This document shows positions 35,454 through 45,050 of a DNA stretch of 64,000 nt, in pieces. Each line of letters starts with the position of its first letter. Position 1 is the first letter of the stretch. The DNA is from Maricaulis sp. (GTDB lineage Bacteria; Pseudomonadota; Alphaproteobacteria; Caulobacterales; Maricaulaceae), in assembly GCA_029251785.1 (NCBI GenBank), contig JAQXCQ010000095.1:19707-83706 (forward strand). The letters are read 5' to 3'. A model generated the notes under the pieces. That model searched no databases, was not told the DNA's origin, and worked only from the letters and a program-made list of their open reading frames with translations. The translations under genes were made by a program, and so were the position numbers.

Positions 35454-37244
35454 ATGGACGACACGCCGATCGCATCGGACGATAACGGGTCTTCTAACGA
35501 CAGCAGTGACCAACAAGAAGCGCTTATGCCCGGGCTGGATTTGCCCGAGACAGCAGAGGCGGCACCCTATCAGGTGCTCGCGCGCAAATATCGACCGGAC
35601 AATTTCGAGGATCTGATCGGCCAGGACGCCATGGTGCGCACCCTGACCAATGCCTTTGATGCGGGCCGCATTGCGCACGCCTATATGCTGACCGGCGTTC
35701 GCGGTGTTGGCAAAACCACCACCGCCCGCCTGATTGCCCGTGCCCTCAACTTTCAGACCAATGAAATTGATGCACCCTCCATGGCGCTGTCGGCCCGCGG
35801 CGCGCATTGCGACGCTATTGCGCGATCTACGCATGTCGATGTGATGGAAATGGACGCCGCCTCGCGAACCGGCGTCGGCGATATTCGGGAGATCCTCGAT
35901 GGTGTGCGCTACGCGCCGGTGTCTGCCCGCTATAAGGTCTACATCATCGATGAAGTGCACATGCTCTCCAACAACGCCTTCAACGCTCTGTTGAAGACAC
36001 TGGAGGAACCGCCTGAGCACGCCAAATTTATCTTTGCCACGACAGAAATTCGCAAAGTTCCCGTCACCGTTCTGTCGCGCTGCCAGCGCTTCGATCTCAA
36101 ACGCATTGATCGCGACGTCTTGACCGATCATCTCGAGCGAATCTGCGGTCTGGAAAGTGCCGCTGTTGAGCGCGACGGCCTGTCCCTGATTTGCCGTGCA
36201 GCTGAGGGTTCGGTCCGTGATGCCTTGTCCTTGCTGGACCAGGCCATCGTACAGGGGGCCGACACCGATACTGCTGTCACGGCGCCCCAAATTCGCGACA
36301 TGCTGGGCCTCGCTGATCGGGGTCGCGTACTCGACCTGCTTGAGCACGCAGTATCCGCAAAGACCGTCGAGGCCCTTGCGGAGCTGAGCTCACTCTATGA
36401 CGCGGGTGGAGACCCCGCCGTCATAACACGCGATCTGCTCGACTACGTTCATGCGACATCCCGTGTGAAGGCTGTTGGTCCCAATGCTGATCTGGGCGAG
36501 GCGGCAGACACGGTTGCGCGCATAACAGCCCTGGCCGACTCGCTGAGCCTCGCGCAATTGACTCGCCTGTGGAAATTGCTGCTCGGTGGACTCGATGATG
36601 TCCGCACCGCACCGGATCAATTAGCCGCAGCGGAGATGACGATCCTGCGGCTTGTGGCGGCGTGCATGCTGCCATCGCCCGAGGATGCGGCACGTTTGCT
36701 GTCACAACACCCCGCAGCGCCCGCCGACAGGGAGGCGCCGGGAAAGCCTGAGGCGACAGCGCCCGAGCCGGCTCCGGATCCTGTCAGCGCAGCCCAGCCC
36801 GCATCGACTGTTTCAACTCCGGAACCCGTCGCCGACGGCCCTGGCACATGGGAAGAGCTGATGGCCTTCCTGCAATCGCGCCGAGATATCCATCTTCAGC
36901 TTGATGTCGAACGGTTCGTCCGGCCGGTCTCCGTCAAGGCGGGATCGATGACCTATCAGCCTGTTGATGGCGCGCCGCAGGATTTGGCGCAACGCCTGGC
37001 CAAGCGTTTGCTGGAATGGACCGGCGTTACCTGGGCGATCCTGGCCGACGCCGATTTGGTGGGCGGTGAGACCTGGTCAGAAAAGCGCAAGCGCGACGGC
37101 CGGGAACGGCTCGAAAATATTAGTCGGGAGCCCGCTGTCGCCGAGGCGTTGCGTTTATTCCCCGGGGCTGAAATCATTAAAATAACCGATCCGGAACCCG
37201 TATCCGAGAGCGATAACGAAGAGACAGCGGAGAATCGTGCATGA
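35454..37244 (+). CDS. dnaX: DNA polymerase III gamma/tau subunit
   Basis: 596 residues, the clamp-loader ATPase. VLARKYRPDNFEDLIGQ opens the AAA+ module. Walker A is GVRGVGKTTTARL (about 80-92), followed by VDVMEMDAASRTGVGDIREI, the DEXX box VYIIDEVHMLS, sensor 1 FIFATTEIRKVPVTVLSRCQ and sensor 2 SVRDALSLLDQ. The Cys-rich zinc finger usually found after Walker A is reduced (one Cys in GAHCDAI). A Pro/Ala-rich linker (about 420-465) leads to a tau-type tail. GGGAG precedes the ATG. A 4-base overlap links it to the ybaB-family gene. Confidence 0.96.
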   Translation: MDDTPIASDDNGSSNDSSDQQEALMPGLDLPETAEAAPYQVLARKYRPDNFEDLIGQDAMVRTLTNAFDAGRIAHAYMLTGVRGVGKTTTARLIARALNFQTNEIDAPSMALSARGAHCDAIARSTHVDVMEMDAASRTGVGDIREILDGVRYAPVSARYKVYIIDEVHMLSNNAFNALLKTLEEPPEHAKFIFATTEIRKVPVTVLSRCQRFDLKRIDRDVLTDHLERICGLESAAVERDGLSLICRAAEGSVRDALSLLDQAIVQGADTDTAVTAPQIRDMLGLADRGRVLDLLEHAVSAKTVEALAELSSLYDAGGDPAVITRDLLDYVHATSRVKAVGPNADLGEAADTVARITALADSLSLAQLTRLWKLLLGGLDDVRTAPDQLAAAEMTILRLVAACMLPSPEDAARLLSQHPAAPADREAPGKPEATAPEPAPDPVSAAQPASTVSTPEPVADGPGTWEELMAFLQSRRDIHLQLDVERFVRPVSVKAGSMTYQPVDGAPQDLAQRLAKRLLEWTGVTWAILADADLVGGETWSEKRKRDGRERLENISREPAVAEALRLFPGAEIIKITDPEPVSESDNEETAENRA

Positions 37245-37567
37245 CAGACCTGATGGGCCTCATGAAGCAGGCGCAGGCGATGCAGCAGAAAATGGCCGAA
37301 GCCAATGAGAAGCTGTCCGAGGAAGAAGTGATCGGCGAGGCCGGCGCGGGCTTGGTCACGGTGACTTTATCAGCCCGCGGCGAAGCGCGGGGGATTTCAA
37401 TTGACCCCTCCTTGCTGGATCCCGCTGAAGTCGAGGTTGTCGAAGATTTGCTGGTCGCTGCGCATAACGAAGCCCGCCGCAAGGGCGAGGCTCGTCAGCA
37501 GGAAATCATGGGCCAGGCCGCCGGTGGTCTTCAAATGCCACCCGGCATGCCAAATCCTTTCGGATAA
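37241..37567 (+). CDS. YbaB/EbfC-family nucleoid-associated protein
   Basis: 108 residues. An N-terminal helix rich in Met, Gln and Lys (GLMKQAQAMQQKMAEANEKL) precedes the small beta-sheet (GEAGAGLVTVTLSARGEARG) and a C-terminal helix, the YbaB fold that binds DNA as a dimer. It overlaps dnaX by ATGA and is followed 18 bases later by recR, the standard dnaX-ybaB-recR order. Confidence 0.95.
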   Translation: MTDLMGLMKQAQAMQQKMAEANEKLSEEEVIGEAGAGLVTVTLSARGEARGISIDPSLLDPAEVEVVEDLLVAAHNEARRKGEARQQEIMGQAAGGLQMPPGMPNPFG

Positions 37568-37585
37568 CCTCCAAGCAATCGGAAC

Positions 37586-38197
37586 ATGTCCATGAGCACA
37601 GCGTCCGCCGGCCCGGAAATCGAACGGCTTATTACTTTGCTGGCCAAATTGCCGGGACTCGGTCCGCGCTCGGCTCGACGAGCGGCCCTCCATCTCCTTG
37701 GTCGTCGGGATAATTTGATGAGCCCGCTGGCCGACGCTTTGTCCGATGCGGCGAGCAAGATCCAACCGTGCGCGCAATGCGCTAATCTGGATGTGACCGA
37801 CCCGTGCATCGTTTGCGCTTCGCCGCGGCGACAGGAGCAGACAATTTGCGTTGTGGAAACTGTTGGTGATCTCTGGGCCCTGGAGCGCGCCGGAGCGTTC
37901 AAGGGTCGCTACCACGTACTCGGCGGTGTTCTGTCTGCCCTCGACGGAATTCGCCCCGAAGACCTCAATATTGCCAAATTGATAGATCGTGCCTCCGACG
38001 AGTCTATCGACGAGATCGTCCTCGCACTCAACGCGACGGTCGATGGTCAGACGACAGCCCATTATCTGTCTGACAAATTGGCGGATTGCTCAGTGAATGT
38101 TACGTCGCTCGCGCGTGGTGTGCCGGTGGGTGGTGAGCTGGATTATCTTGATGATGGAACGCTGATGGCGGCTTTCAAAAGTCGATCAACGGTCTGA
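37586..38197 (+). CDS. recR: recombination mediator RecR
   Basis: 203 residues, acts with RecO and RecF to load RecA at gaps. Helix-hairpin-helix [20 protein letters not shown], four-Cys zinc finger ([16 protein letters not shown]), Toprim domain ([11 protein letters not shown], with [12 protein letters not shown]) and a C-terminal [15 protein letters not shown] motif are all in place. Tandem ATGs at 37586 and 37592 are possible starts. Confidence 0.96.
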   Translation: MSMSTASAGPEIERLITLLAKLPGLGPRSARRAALHLLGRRDNLMSPLADALSDAASKIQPCAQCANLDVTDPCIVCASPRRQEQTICVVETVGDLWALERAGAFKGRYHVLGGVLSALDGIRPEDLNIAKLIDRASDESIDEIVLALNATVDGQTTAHYLSDKLADCSVNVTSLARGVPVGGELDYLDDGTLMAAFKSRSTV

Positions 38198-38265
38198 TTT
38201 TTCTATCTTCAAAAGTCAATTTTCGTTAGAGTTCAGTCCTTACAGGGGATTTCGGGGGAGTTTCC

Positions 38266-38988
38266 ATGACGCAGGCCGGGGCCAAGGGGAATATGGTGCC
38301 AGAGCCGTTGCGTCGCAAGGATATCGTCCTCTATTTTTGTATTGCTCTGTTCATCCTGTCCCTGATTGCCGCTGCGGTGACAGCGGCGAAAATTCACACC
38401 TTTACGCTGGGCGGTCTCACCGTTCTTGTCCCGGCCGGCACGCTGGCATTCGGGCTGACCTATCTGGCAACAGATGCGATCAGTGAAATATTTGGTCGTT
38501 CCCACGCTCTGGCAGTTGTCTTCATCGGCTTGCTGATGCGCGGCGTGATGTTCCTATTGTTTATGTACGCCCTGCACATTGAGACGAGTGTCGATTTCAT
38601 CGGTACCGCCGATCAATGGACCCCGGAGCGACAGGCGGCATTTGCCGCCGTGCTGGAGAGCAGTAATCGAATTAACCTGGCCGGGGCGGTGGCTTTTGGG
38701 ATCAGTGCGGTGAGCGATGTGTTGATTTTTCATCATCTGCTGGTCCGCGATGAGGGTAAAAATCTGCTCTGGTTGCGCAATAATATTTCCACCATTGCCT
38801 CGCAAACGCTCAATAGCCTCGTATTTATCACCGTGGCTTTTGCCGGCATTTACAGCTGGTCCGCAATCGGCAGTCTGATTCTGGGCCAAATTCTGGTAAA
38901 AATCTGTGTCGCGGCATTTGACACACCCGCAATATATTTGCTGCGCAATATCGCCCAGGGCCGCAAAATTTTCGATGTGAGTGGCTGA
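38266..38988 (+). CDS. queuosine precursor transporter (YhhQ/VUT family)
   Basis: 240 residues, six hydrophobic spans. The VUT-family landmarks are AKIHTFTLGGLTVLVPAGTLAFGLTY, then ATDAISEIFGRSHAL, and the end NISTIASQTLNSLVFITVAF. It would take up preQ0 or preQ1 for tRNA queuosine synthesis. There is no sign of a preQ1 riboswitch in the 68-base leader. GGGGGAG lies before the ATG. Confidence 0.9.
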   Translation: MTQAGAKGNMVPEPLRRKDIVLYFCIALFILSLIAAAVTAAKIHTFTLGGLTVLVPAGTLAFGLTYLATDAISEIFGRSHALAVVFIGLLMRGVMFLLFMYALHIETSVDFIGTADQWTPERQAAFAAVLESSNRINLAGAVAFGISAVSDVLIFHHLLVRDEGKNLLWLRNNISTIASQTLNSLVFITVAFAGIYSWSAIGSLILGQILVKICVAAFDTPAIYLLRNIAQGRKIFDVSG

Positions 38989-39012
38989 CTGTCTGCCCAC
39001 GCCTCGGCCTGC

Positions 39013-40167
39013 CTACTGGCCCGCCGGCCGAAGCTGCAAAACCCGGCCGTTCCGATCATCCGTCAGGAGATAGATCATCCCGTCCGGCCCGGTCTGAACG
39101 TCGCGTATGCGTTCGCCAAAATTCGCCAGCAACACTTCCTCTGACTGAATCCGGTCACCATCGAGTTCGTAGCGGACCAAACGTTGGCCTGCCAGTGCCC
39201 CGACAAAGACATCGCCATTCCAACCAGGAAAGGCATCGCCTTGATAAAAATCCATCCCCGACGGTGCGATGGATGGCACCCAATACCAGATGGGTTGCTC
39301 CATGCCGTCAGATTCGGTCAGTTCGGAGATCGGTGTGCCATCATAATCGATCCCATAGGTGATCCGTGGCCAGCCATAATTGCGTCCGGGTGAGAGAATA
39401 TTGATCTCATCGCCGCCATAAGGGCCATGCTCATGCGCCCAAATGGAGCCGGTGGCCGGATTGCGCGCCAAACCCTGAACATTTCGATGGCCATATGTAT
39501 AGATTTCGGGCTGTGCTAGGCGCGCACTGACAAACGGATTATCGAACGGCACGCTGCCATCGTCATTGAGGCGAACCACAGACCCGAGGTGATTACCCAG
39601 GTTTTGCGCCTCATTGAGATACATTGAACCATCGCCCAGTGTCAGCAATAGCGTGCCATCAGGACGGAATAAAATGCGTCCGCCAAAATGAAATCCGCGC
39701 TGCTTTTCGAAATTAACTTGGAACAGTATTTCCTGGTCGCGGAGCTCGGTGCCATCTTCGCTCAAGCTGCCTCGCGACAAGGTCGTGTGATTGGCGCGGC
39801 GATTGCCCTCGGAATAGGCGTAATAAACCCATCTGTTTTCGGCAAAATCGGGGTGCAGGGCGAGGCCGAGCAGGCCGCCTTGCCCGGACGCATAAACCGC
39901 GGGCAAGCCGACGATCGGGGTTGGCCGAATTTGGCCGTCATCAATGTATCGCAATTGCCCGGAGCGCTCACTAACCAGCATGTCCCCGTTGGGAAGAAAG
40001 GCCAGAGACCAGGGATGATTCAACCCGTCCGCGAATGTGATAACACGGAAATCTTCCTGTTCGGACTCGACCAGAAGGTTTTGGGCGTGAGCTGTTGAAG
40101 GCAGGGAGCCGCACGCAAACAGGCAACATGCAAGCAGGCAAATCGCCAGGACCATTTTTAGACGCAT
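39013..40167 (-). CDS. PQQ-dependent soluble aldose sugar dehydrogenase family protein
   Basis: 384 residues. A signal peptide with a possible lipobox (LLACCLFACGS) is followed by the six-bladed glucose/sorbosone dehydrogenase domain: ADGLNHPWSLAFLPNGDMLVS, QGGLLGLALHPDFAENR, FGGRILFRPDGTLLLTLGDG, YGHRNVQGLARNPATG, WAHEHGPYGGDEINIL and NYGWPRITYG. These hold the PQQ, calcium and catalytic His positions. It acts in the periplasm and gives aldonolactones, if PQQ is available. The start at 40167 has GGAG 7 bases upstream; two earlier in-frame ATGs lack a site. Confidence 0.9.
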   Translation of the reverse strand: MRLKMVLAICLLACCLFACGSLPSTAHAQNLLVESEQEDFRVITFADGLNHPWSLAFLPNGDMLVSERSGQLRYIDDGQIRPTPIVGLPAVYASGQGGLLGLALHPDFAENRWVYYAYSEGNRRANHTTLSRGSLSEDGTELRDQEILFQVNFEKQRGFHFGGRILFRPDGTLLLTLGDGSMYLNEAQNLGNHLGSVVRLNDDGSVPFDNPFVSARLAQPEIYTYGHRNVQGLARNPATGSIWAHEHGPYGGDEINILSPGRNYGWPRITYGIDYDGTPISELTESDGMEQPIWYWVPSIAPSGMDFYQGDAFPGWNGDVFVGALAGQRLVRYELDGDRIQSEEVLLANFGERIRDVQTGPDGMIYLLTDDRNGRVLQLRPAGQ

Positions 40168-40247
40168 GTAGAAGCTCCGGATCAACATCGTCATTACTAT
40201 GCGCCGGTTGCGGCCAGTTAAAGGCACATCCTGATCAAAGTCGCAGA

Positions 40248-41369
40248 TTAAAGGGAAATAGACGCAGCCATATTGCCGAGACGACTGAAGAGCTGTGGCT
40301 CGAACGCGCAGGCTTGCGACCAGCGACGACGCAGGCGCCCGGGAATTTCTGCAATTTTGCCCGGCATAATGCCGGCGGCTGATTCGGCAATTTCCCAGGT
40401 GCGGACTTTGGCCGCGCCCAGGCCGCCCGTCAAAAGGCGACCATGGTCTAGCGGCACTTCATAGCTGGAATAGTATTTTTTGTAGTGGGCACCGCCGCCA
40501 CCGCCCAGATCAATTCGAGCGAGATCTCGAGTGTGGGCTTGTTCAAACAGGCCATGCAGAAGCAAAAGGCCCGGGGAATATTTCGACATTTTCGGGTCAT
40601 AGGCAGGGAACCAGGAGTGGTAGACCTCTCCCGCGACCAGCCCAAACTCAACGGCGGCGAGCGTATCACCAAACCAGAGAGAGGCGGTCAGTCCACTGAA
40701 ATCCTGGCCTTCGCGCCGGCGCAAATCGTCGAGAACCGTGCGCACCCAATCGATGCCCAGAACATTGAGTTTTTGTGTTTGACGATACTGGGTTTGCTTC
40801 CAGTCAAGCAGAGCCTCGAAACGGTCACCGCTTGCATCGCCCAATTCAACACGCACCGGTCCAAAATCGCGCTCGGCCGCGCGCTTTCGGCGCGCTGTTT
40901 TCTTGAAGTGATCTTTGAAGACAGCTCGCTGGCACTCGAAATAGCTTTCGGCCCCGGCGCGCAAATCCACAATCACGGAACCCTCGCGACCACGTCGTGC
41001 AGAGGGGTCCCCGCCCTGCGGGCAGTACCAATTTTCAAAGATGCAAGCGGATGCACCCGTCGAGCGAACAATTTCCGCCGGGTCGAGATCTGTATAATCT
41101 CGAGCGATCACACCCTGATAATCGCTCATCGGTGCCCCGATCGGGCGCACGACACCACCCTGGGGATGATGATGCGGGAAGAACCCGACGAGTTCATCGT
41201 CCTGCTCGAGCACAACAACCCGCACATCGCTGCGCGCCCGGGAGACAACTTCCGCAAACTCAAATCGAAAATACGGGCTGATTAAGTGCCCATTTGGGGC
41301 AGCCCACTGGTTCCACTTGACGATCATGTCAGGTGTAATGTCCTCGATTGAAACAATTCTTGCGCGCAC
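40248..41369 (-). CDS. GNAT/BioF2-like acyltransferase (CelD/FemAB-like)
   Basis: About 373 residues of the acetyltransferase type found in exopolysaccharide and FemAB-like proteins: ISPYFRFEFAEVVSRARSDV near the N-terminus, FKKTARRKRAAERDFGPV in the middle, then SLWFGDTLAAVEFGLVAGEV, YHSWFPAYDPKMSKYSPGLL and a glycine-rich RIDLGGGGGAHYKKYY. The likely role is acyl or aminoacyl transfer in envelope polysaccharide; the substrate is unknown. I chose GTG at 41369, since GTGGAG lies 7 bases ahead; the frame is open to 41405. Confidence 0.82.
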   Translation of the reverse strand: MRARIVSIEDITPDMIVKWNQWAAPNGHLISPYFRFEFAEVVSRARSDVRVVVLEQDDELVGFFPHHHPQGGVVRPIGAPMSDYQGVIARDYTDLDPAEIVRSTGASACIFENWYCPQGGDPSARRGREGSVIVDLRAGAESYFECQRAVFKDHFKKTARRKRAAERDFGPVRVELGDASGDRFEALLDWKQTQYRQTQKLNVLGIDWVRTVLDDLRRREGQDFSGLTASLWFGDTLAAVEFGLVAGEVYHSWFPAYDPKMSKYSPGLLLLHGLFEQAHTRDLARIDLGGGGGAHYKKYYSSYEVPLDHGRLLTGGLGAAKVRTWEIAESAAGIMPGKIAEIPGRLRRRWSQACAFEPQLFSRLGNMAASISL

Positions 41370-41624
41370 AGCTCGTCTCCACTTTCTCCCATAGGGGGAA
41401 AGCAAGATACGGGCCGGGATGCGGACGGGAGGGCGAAAATGGCCGAGATGAAATGACGGTCATCAACTTCACCACCGACGTGTTGTCCTGGTAACGCCAT
41501 CACACACAATTGTTAGCTGACGAAGCGCTTGCCGAAGTTTAACTCAACCCTACATATCGGATCAGTTACAGATATGCGGACCAAATTGATCCGCGCATCG
41601 CTGGGTCACCGTCGAAAGTGCGCT

Positions 41625-41792
41625 ATGAAGACGTCACAAAAAATCGGCCTGTTCGGGCTTTTGACACTCGGCACAATGTGTTTGGTCGGAGCGTTCATGA
41701 TTTCCGGATTCAGTGAGCCCGTGCACTATTTTGGCGGTCTCGCGCTATTGATGTTGGCGGCAATATTCATGTTGGATAGCAAGGCGTCCTGA
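41625..41792 (+). CDS. small two-span membrane protein
   Basis: 55 residues with two hydrophobic helices (IGLFGLLTLGTMCLVGAFMI and YFGGLALLMLAAIFML) joined by a short SGFSEPVH loop, ending LDSKAS. No family recognised. The ATG at 41625 follows GAAAG; a longer TTG frame from 41529 would add a basic non-conserved-looking extension. It is convergent with rmuC, 13 bases between stops. Confidence 0.6.
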   Translation: MKTSQKIGLFGLLTLGTMCLVGAFMISGFSEPVHYFGGLALLMLAAIFMLDSKAS

Positions 41793-41805
41793 ACAGGCTT
41801 TCCTC

Positions 41806-42939
41806 TCAGGCATCCAATTTTGCAGCAGGTAGGGCGGCCGGTTCCTCGCCCTCATCAAACTCGACTTCGGCGATGCGTTCGCCTTTTTTCATGATTTTCT
41901 CCGCCGAAGTACGGATCAGGCGGATATCTTTTTCCGCCATGGCAAAGTGCTTATCCAAGGCTTCCACGCGGGTATCCAGACGGTGAACATCATCCATCAT
42001 CTTGCCCACTTCCGACTGGATCAAATGCGCCTGCTTGTGCATCTCCGCATCGCGCATGACCGCCCGGACCGTATTCAGGATTGCCATCAACGTCGTCGGT
42101 GAAACCACCAGCACGCGCTTTTTGCGGCCCAGCTCCACCAGATCCGGGAAATCGGCGTGGATGGTGGCGTAAACGGCTTCGGAGGGCACAAACATCAACG
42201 CGGTGTCGGATGTTTCACCCGCGATCAGATATTTGTCGGCGATATCGGTGAGGTGCTTTTTCACATCGGTCGTAAAGGCCCGTCGCGCCGTCTTGCGGGT
42301 CTCATCATCGGGCGCATCCGCCAGCTGACGATACGCCTCGAGTGGAAATTTGGCATCCACGGCCACCGGCCCGGGAGGGTCCGGCAGCAGAATCAAGGCA
42401 TCCGGACGCTTTCCATTCGACAAAGTGTGTTGGAATTCATAGGCATTGGGAGGCAGTAGGCCCGAGATTACGTCTTTGAGCTGAACTTCGCCAAAGGCAC
42501 CGCGGGCCTGGTTGTTGGAGAGAATTTGCTTCAACCCTGTCACTTCGCCGGTCAGCTCGGATATGTTTTTTTGCGCATTGTCGATGACGGCCAGACGTTC
42601 ATAGAGATGGCGCAGCGCTTTGGTGGAGTTCTCCTGGTTCTGCACCAGACTGTCGCCCACTTTTTTCGACACAGAATCCAGCCGCTCATCGAGCGATTTT
42701 CGCATGCCGGCCTGCCCCGTCTGGTTGGACTTGTCCATCTGCTCCATACGGCCCTGTAGAGCAGCCTGCATTTGACCCAGCTCGGTGAGACGCTCCTTGA
42801 GCCCTTCATTGAGCGTGTCATCGACTTTCGCCGGCGCTGCAAACAGGCGAGCAAGCACGGCACCGCCCACAGCAGCAAGAAGGATCAAACCGCCAATAAC
42901 GGCGAGACTTACAGGGTCAAAACTGGCTGGCACGGGCAA
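41806..42939 (-). CDS. rmuC: DNA recombination protein RmuC
   Basis: 377 residues. One N-terminal transmembrane anchor (VSLAVIGGLILLAAVGGAVL), a coiled coil (about 40-130, e.g. ELGQMQAALQGRMEQMDKSN), then the nuclease-like RmuC core: NNQARGAFGEVQLKDVI, RPDALILLPDPPGPVAVDAKFPLEAY (in two segments), SDTALMFVPSEAVYATIHAD and VLVVSPTTLMAILNTVRAV. RmuC limits DNA inversions and helps cut DNA at broken forks. It reads best from a TTG at 42939 with AAGGA 4 bases upstream. Confidence 0.92.
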   Translation of the reverse strand: MPVPASFDPVSLAVIGGLILLAAVGGAVLARLFAAPAKVDDTLNEGLKERLTELGQMQAALQGRMEQMDKSNQTGQAGMRKSLDERLDSVSKKVGDSLVQNQENSTKALRHLYERLAVIDNAQKNISELTGEVTGLKQILSNNQARGAFGEVQLKDVISGLLPPNAYEFQHTLSNGKRPDALILLPDPPGPVAVDAKFPLEAYRQLADAPDDETRKTARRAFTTDVKKHLTDIADKYLIAGETSDTALMFVPSEAVYATIHADFPDLVELGRKKRVLVVSPTTLMAILNTVRAVMRDAEMHKQAHLIQSEVGKMMDDVHRLDTRVEALDKHFAMAEKDIRLIRTSAEKIMKKGERIAEVEFDEGEEPAALPAAKLDA

Positions 42940-43027
42940 ATGTTCCTTAAGTGTTCTAATCGAGAAAACACACTAATACCGATTCGCAACGCTTGACGCG
43001 AGGCCCAAGGAAAACTAGCTCAACACT

Positions 43028-43555
43028 ATGGCTATTCGTGACGTTCTGACAGTACCCGATCCGCGCCTCAAGCAGGTGTCCAAACCCGTCGATAAGGTGG
43101 ACGATGCCCTGCGCGCTCTGATGGATGACATGCTGGAAAGCATGTACGCCGCCGATGGTATCGGCCTGGCGGCCATTCAAATTGGTGAGCCGGTTCGCGT
43201 GATTGTCATCGATCTGGCCCGCGAAGACGAAGAGCCCAACGTCAAATATTTTGTCAATCCGGTCCTCTCCGAACCGTCCGAGCAATTGGAGCCCTATGAA
43301 GAGGGCTGCCTATCCGTGCCAACTGTCTACGACGAGATCGAACGCCCCGATCGTGTCCGGGTGACCTATCTCGACTATAATGGCAAGGAAGTTAGCGAGA
43401 TTGCCGAGGGCATGTATGCCGTCTGTATCCAGCACGAAATGGATCATCTCGAGGGCGTGCTTTTCATCGACTATTTGTCGCGCCTCAAGCGCAATCGCGC
43501 TGTCCAGAAGGTCAAGAAGCTGGAAAAAGAAAAAGAGCGCGATGACGCGGCCTGA
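43028..43555 (+). CDS. def: peptide deformylase
   Basis: 175 residues. Removes the formyl group from new proteins. All three motifs are present: [10 protein letters not shown] (about 44-53), EGCLS (about 92-96; metal Cys) and [12 protein letters not shown] (about 135-146; HExxH). The C-terminal extension is very charged ([13 protein letters not shown]). In relatives it usually adjoins fmt; here 1.6 kb of other sequence separates them. Confidence 0.96.
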   Translation: MAIRDVLTVPDPRLKQVSKPVDKVDDALRALMDDMLESMYAADGIGLAAIQIGEPVRVIVIDLAREDEEPNVKYFVNPVLSEPSEQLEPYEEGCLSVPTVYDEIERPDRVRVTYLDYNGKEVSEIAEGMYAVCIQHEMDHLEGVLFIDYLSRLKRNRAVQKVKKLEKEKERDDAA

Positions 43556-43674
43556 GCAGGTTCGGTTCTAAGCCCTGGCCTGACGCACGAATTTGGCATG
43601 AATATCCGCAACCCCGCTTGACCACGCGCGCTCGACGGGTGATCGTCAGGTGATTAACCAAGGGGATTGGAAAC

Positions 43675-44271
43675 ATGTCTGTTCGCGCCGCAATAATTGT
43701 CTCATCACTGGCTTTGGGCGTTGCTGCCTGTTCGGGTAGCGAAGTGGCCGATGACCCAACCGGCGCTGACCTGTTCACCAGCCTCAGCATTTTTTGTGGC
43801 CAGTCCTTCGAAGGTGCTGTCTCCTCCGATGATCCGCGCGATGCGGACTGGGCCGCCCAGACACTGACCATCGAGTTTCGCTCTTGCAGCGACACGGAGC
43901 TGCGTATCCCGCTCCATGTCGGCGAAGACCATTCGCGCACCTGGATCATCTCGCGCACCGAAACCGGCCTGCGCCTCAAGCATGATCACCGGCACGAAGA
44001 CGGTTCAGACGACGTGCTGACCATGTATGGCGGCGACACCGCCGAAGCACCAACCGAGATTAGTGCCAGTTTCCCGGCAGACCAGTATTCCAAGGATTTG
44101 TTTGAACGTGAGGGCATCCCCGCCAGCATGGAAAACACCTGGACGGTCTCACTCGACGGCAGCAATCTCGTCTACGCCCTCGACCGCCCCGAGCGCCATT
44201 TCGCCGCGACGTTTGATCTGAGCACACAGGTCGCCACGCCGCCGGCACCGTGGGGTGCCGAGGAGGGATAG
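43675..44271 (+). CDS. putative lipoprotein of unknown function
   Basis: 198 residues with a lipoprotein signal (SSLALGVAACSGS, lipidation expected at Cys19) and a beta-rich domain: SIFCGQSFEGAVSSDDPRDA, LTIEFRSCSDTELRIPLHVG, SRTWIISRTETGLRLKHDHR, TEISASFPADQYSKDLFERE. Two cysteines may pair. It is probably on the periplasmic side of the outer membrane. It lies between def and fmt; no family name can be given. Confidence 0.75.
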   Translation: MSVRAAIIVSSLALGVAACSGSEVADDPTGADLFTSLSIFCGQSFEGAVSSDDPRDADWAAQTLTIEFRSCSDTELRIPLHVGEDHSRTWIISRTETGLRLKHDHRHEDGSDDVLTMYGGDTAEAPTEISASFPADQYSKDLFEREGIPASMENTWTVSLDGSNLVYALDRPERHFAATFDLSTQVATPPAPWGAEEG

Positions 44272-44341
44272 AACGCAGCGCGGCCCAATTGCGCGGCTCG
44301 GCGAGAGCTATGAGTGCTGTTCTATTCGCATCCGTTGAAAG

Positions 44342-44791
44342 TCATCCAATCTGCCGCATGCCGTAACCAATCGCTATTGGTATGATGGGCGTTGTTAAAC
44401 ACAAGGCAATGGCAGAGGCAGATGCGTGCTTTCGCAATGGTACAAGTAGGGCAAACAGGTAAGCTATTTGGCCGACAATCAAGCCACTGTTTAGTTCGCC
44501 CAAATACAAACTCGCCGTAAAATAGGCGAACGAAACAACCATCGTGAGGAAGAAGATGCTCCGCTCGGGTGGTTGATCTTGGAAGCCCCGAAAAACGTAA
44601 TAATTTGCCATGAACGCCAAGATCACCAGAATGGGGATAAGGTTTGGCAGCGTATTTTCAAATGGGTTTCCAGGGACGGCCGGGAACACGGCAACCGCTG
44701 GAATAATCAGCCAGAAAAGTAGGGCTGCATGGCGTTTGAGTGAGTAGCGCAGGGTGGCTCCGGTGCGGCAAACAAGTCGGCCCGGCGTCAA
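44342..44791 (-). CDS. small multi-span membrane protein
   Basis: 149 residues with four or five hydrophobic helices: AALLFWLIIPAVAVFPAV, LIPILVILAFMANYYVF, SIFFLTMVVSFAYFTASLYL, GLIVGQIAYLFALLVPL and ASAIALCLTTPIIPIAIGYG. A basic N-terminus (RRTG-like, SLKRHA) puts it inside. No motif or family recognised. It runs against its neighbours in the def-fmt interval and sits next to the hairpin repeat. Confidence 0.6.
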   Translation of the reverse strand: MTPGRLVCRTGATLRYSLKRHAALLFWLIIPAVAVFPAVPGNPFENTLPNLIPILVILAFMANYYVFRGFQDQPPERSIFFLTMVVSFAYFTASLYLGELNSGLIVGQIAYLFALLVPLRKHASASAIALCLTTPIIPIAIGYGMRQIG

Positions 44792-44914
44792 TGCGACGGT
44801 TCGGCAATATATGTTTATATGTGCATTGCAGCGTCCGCTACCTCTTGGGTAGCGAAAGCGTCAAATCTCTAGTCCTTCACCTCCCATGAGCCATAATCCG
44901 CTCGCCCCGGCTTT

Positions 44915-45050
44915 CCTCACCCGTTTACGGGGGAGGGGGACCACGAAGTGGTGGAGGGGGAATGCATCGCTCCGCCCCCTGCTTCGGCCAGCCCCCATCG
45001 ACCCCGCCTGACGGCGTGCCCACTTCCCCCGCGCGCGGGGGAAGAAAATT
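44915..45050. repeat. composite hairpin-rich intergenic repeat
   Basis: About 135 bases made almost wholly of short inverted repeats: CCCGTTTACGGG (44920-44931), ACCACGAAGTGGT (44940-44952), AGGGGG/CCCCCT (44955-44960 with 44975-44980), CGCC/GGCG near 45005-45016, and CTTCCCCCGCGCGCGGGGGAAG in two arms (45023-45044). Sequences of this look, with 'CCGCGAAGCGG'-type and 'GGGGGAGGGGG' blocks, are dispersed repeats in alphaproteobacterial genomes. Only one copy is in this window, so dispersal is inferred. It lies 90 bases before fmt. Confidence 0.7.

Noticed and set aside
35412..36347. 311-codon antisense frame over dnaX
   Set aside because: Shadow of the conserved dnaX ATPase domain; Gly/His/Asn-rich composition without any motif.
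38198..38265. preQ1 riboswitch before the queuosine-precursor transporter
   Set aside because: The 68-base leader lacks the C-rich/A-rich pseudoknot pattern of preQ1 aptamers.
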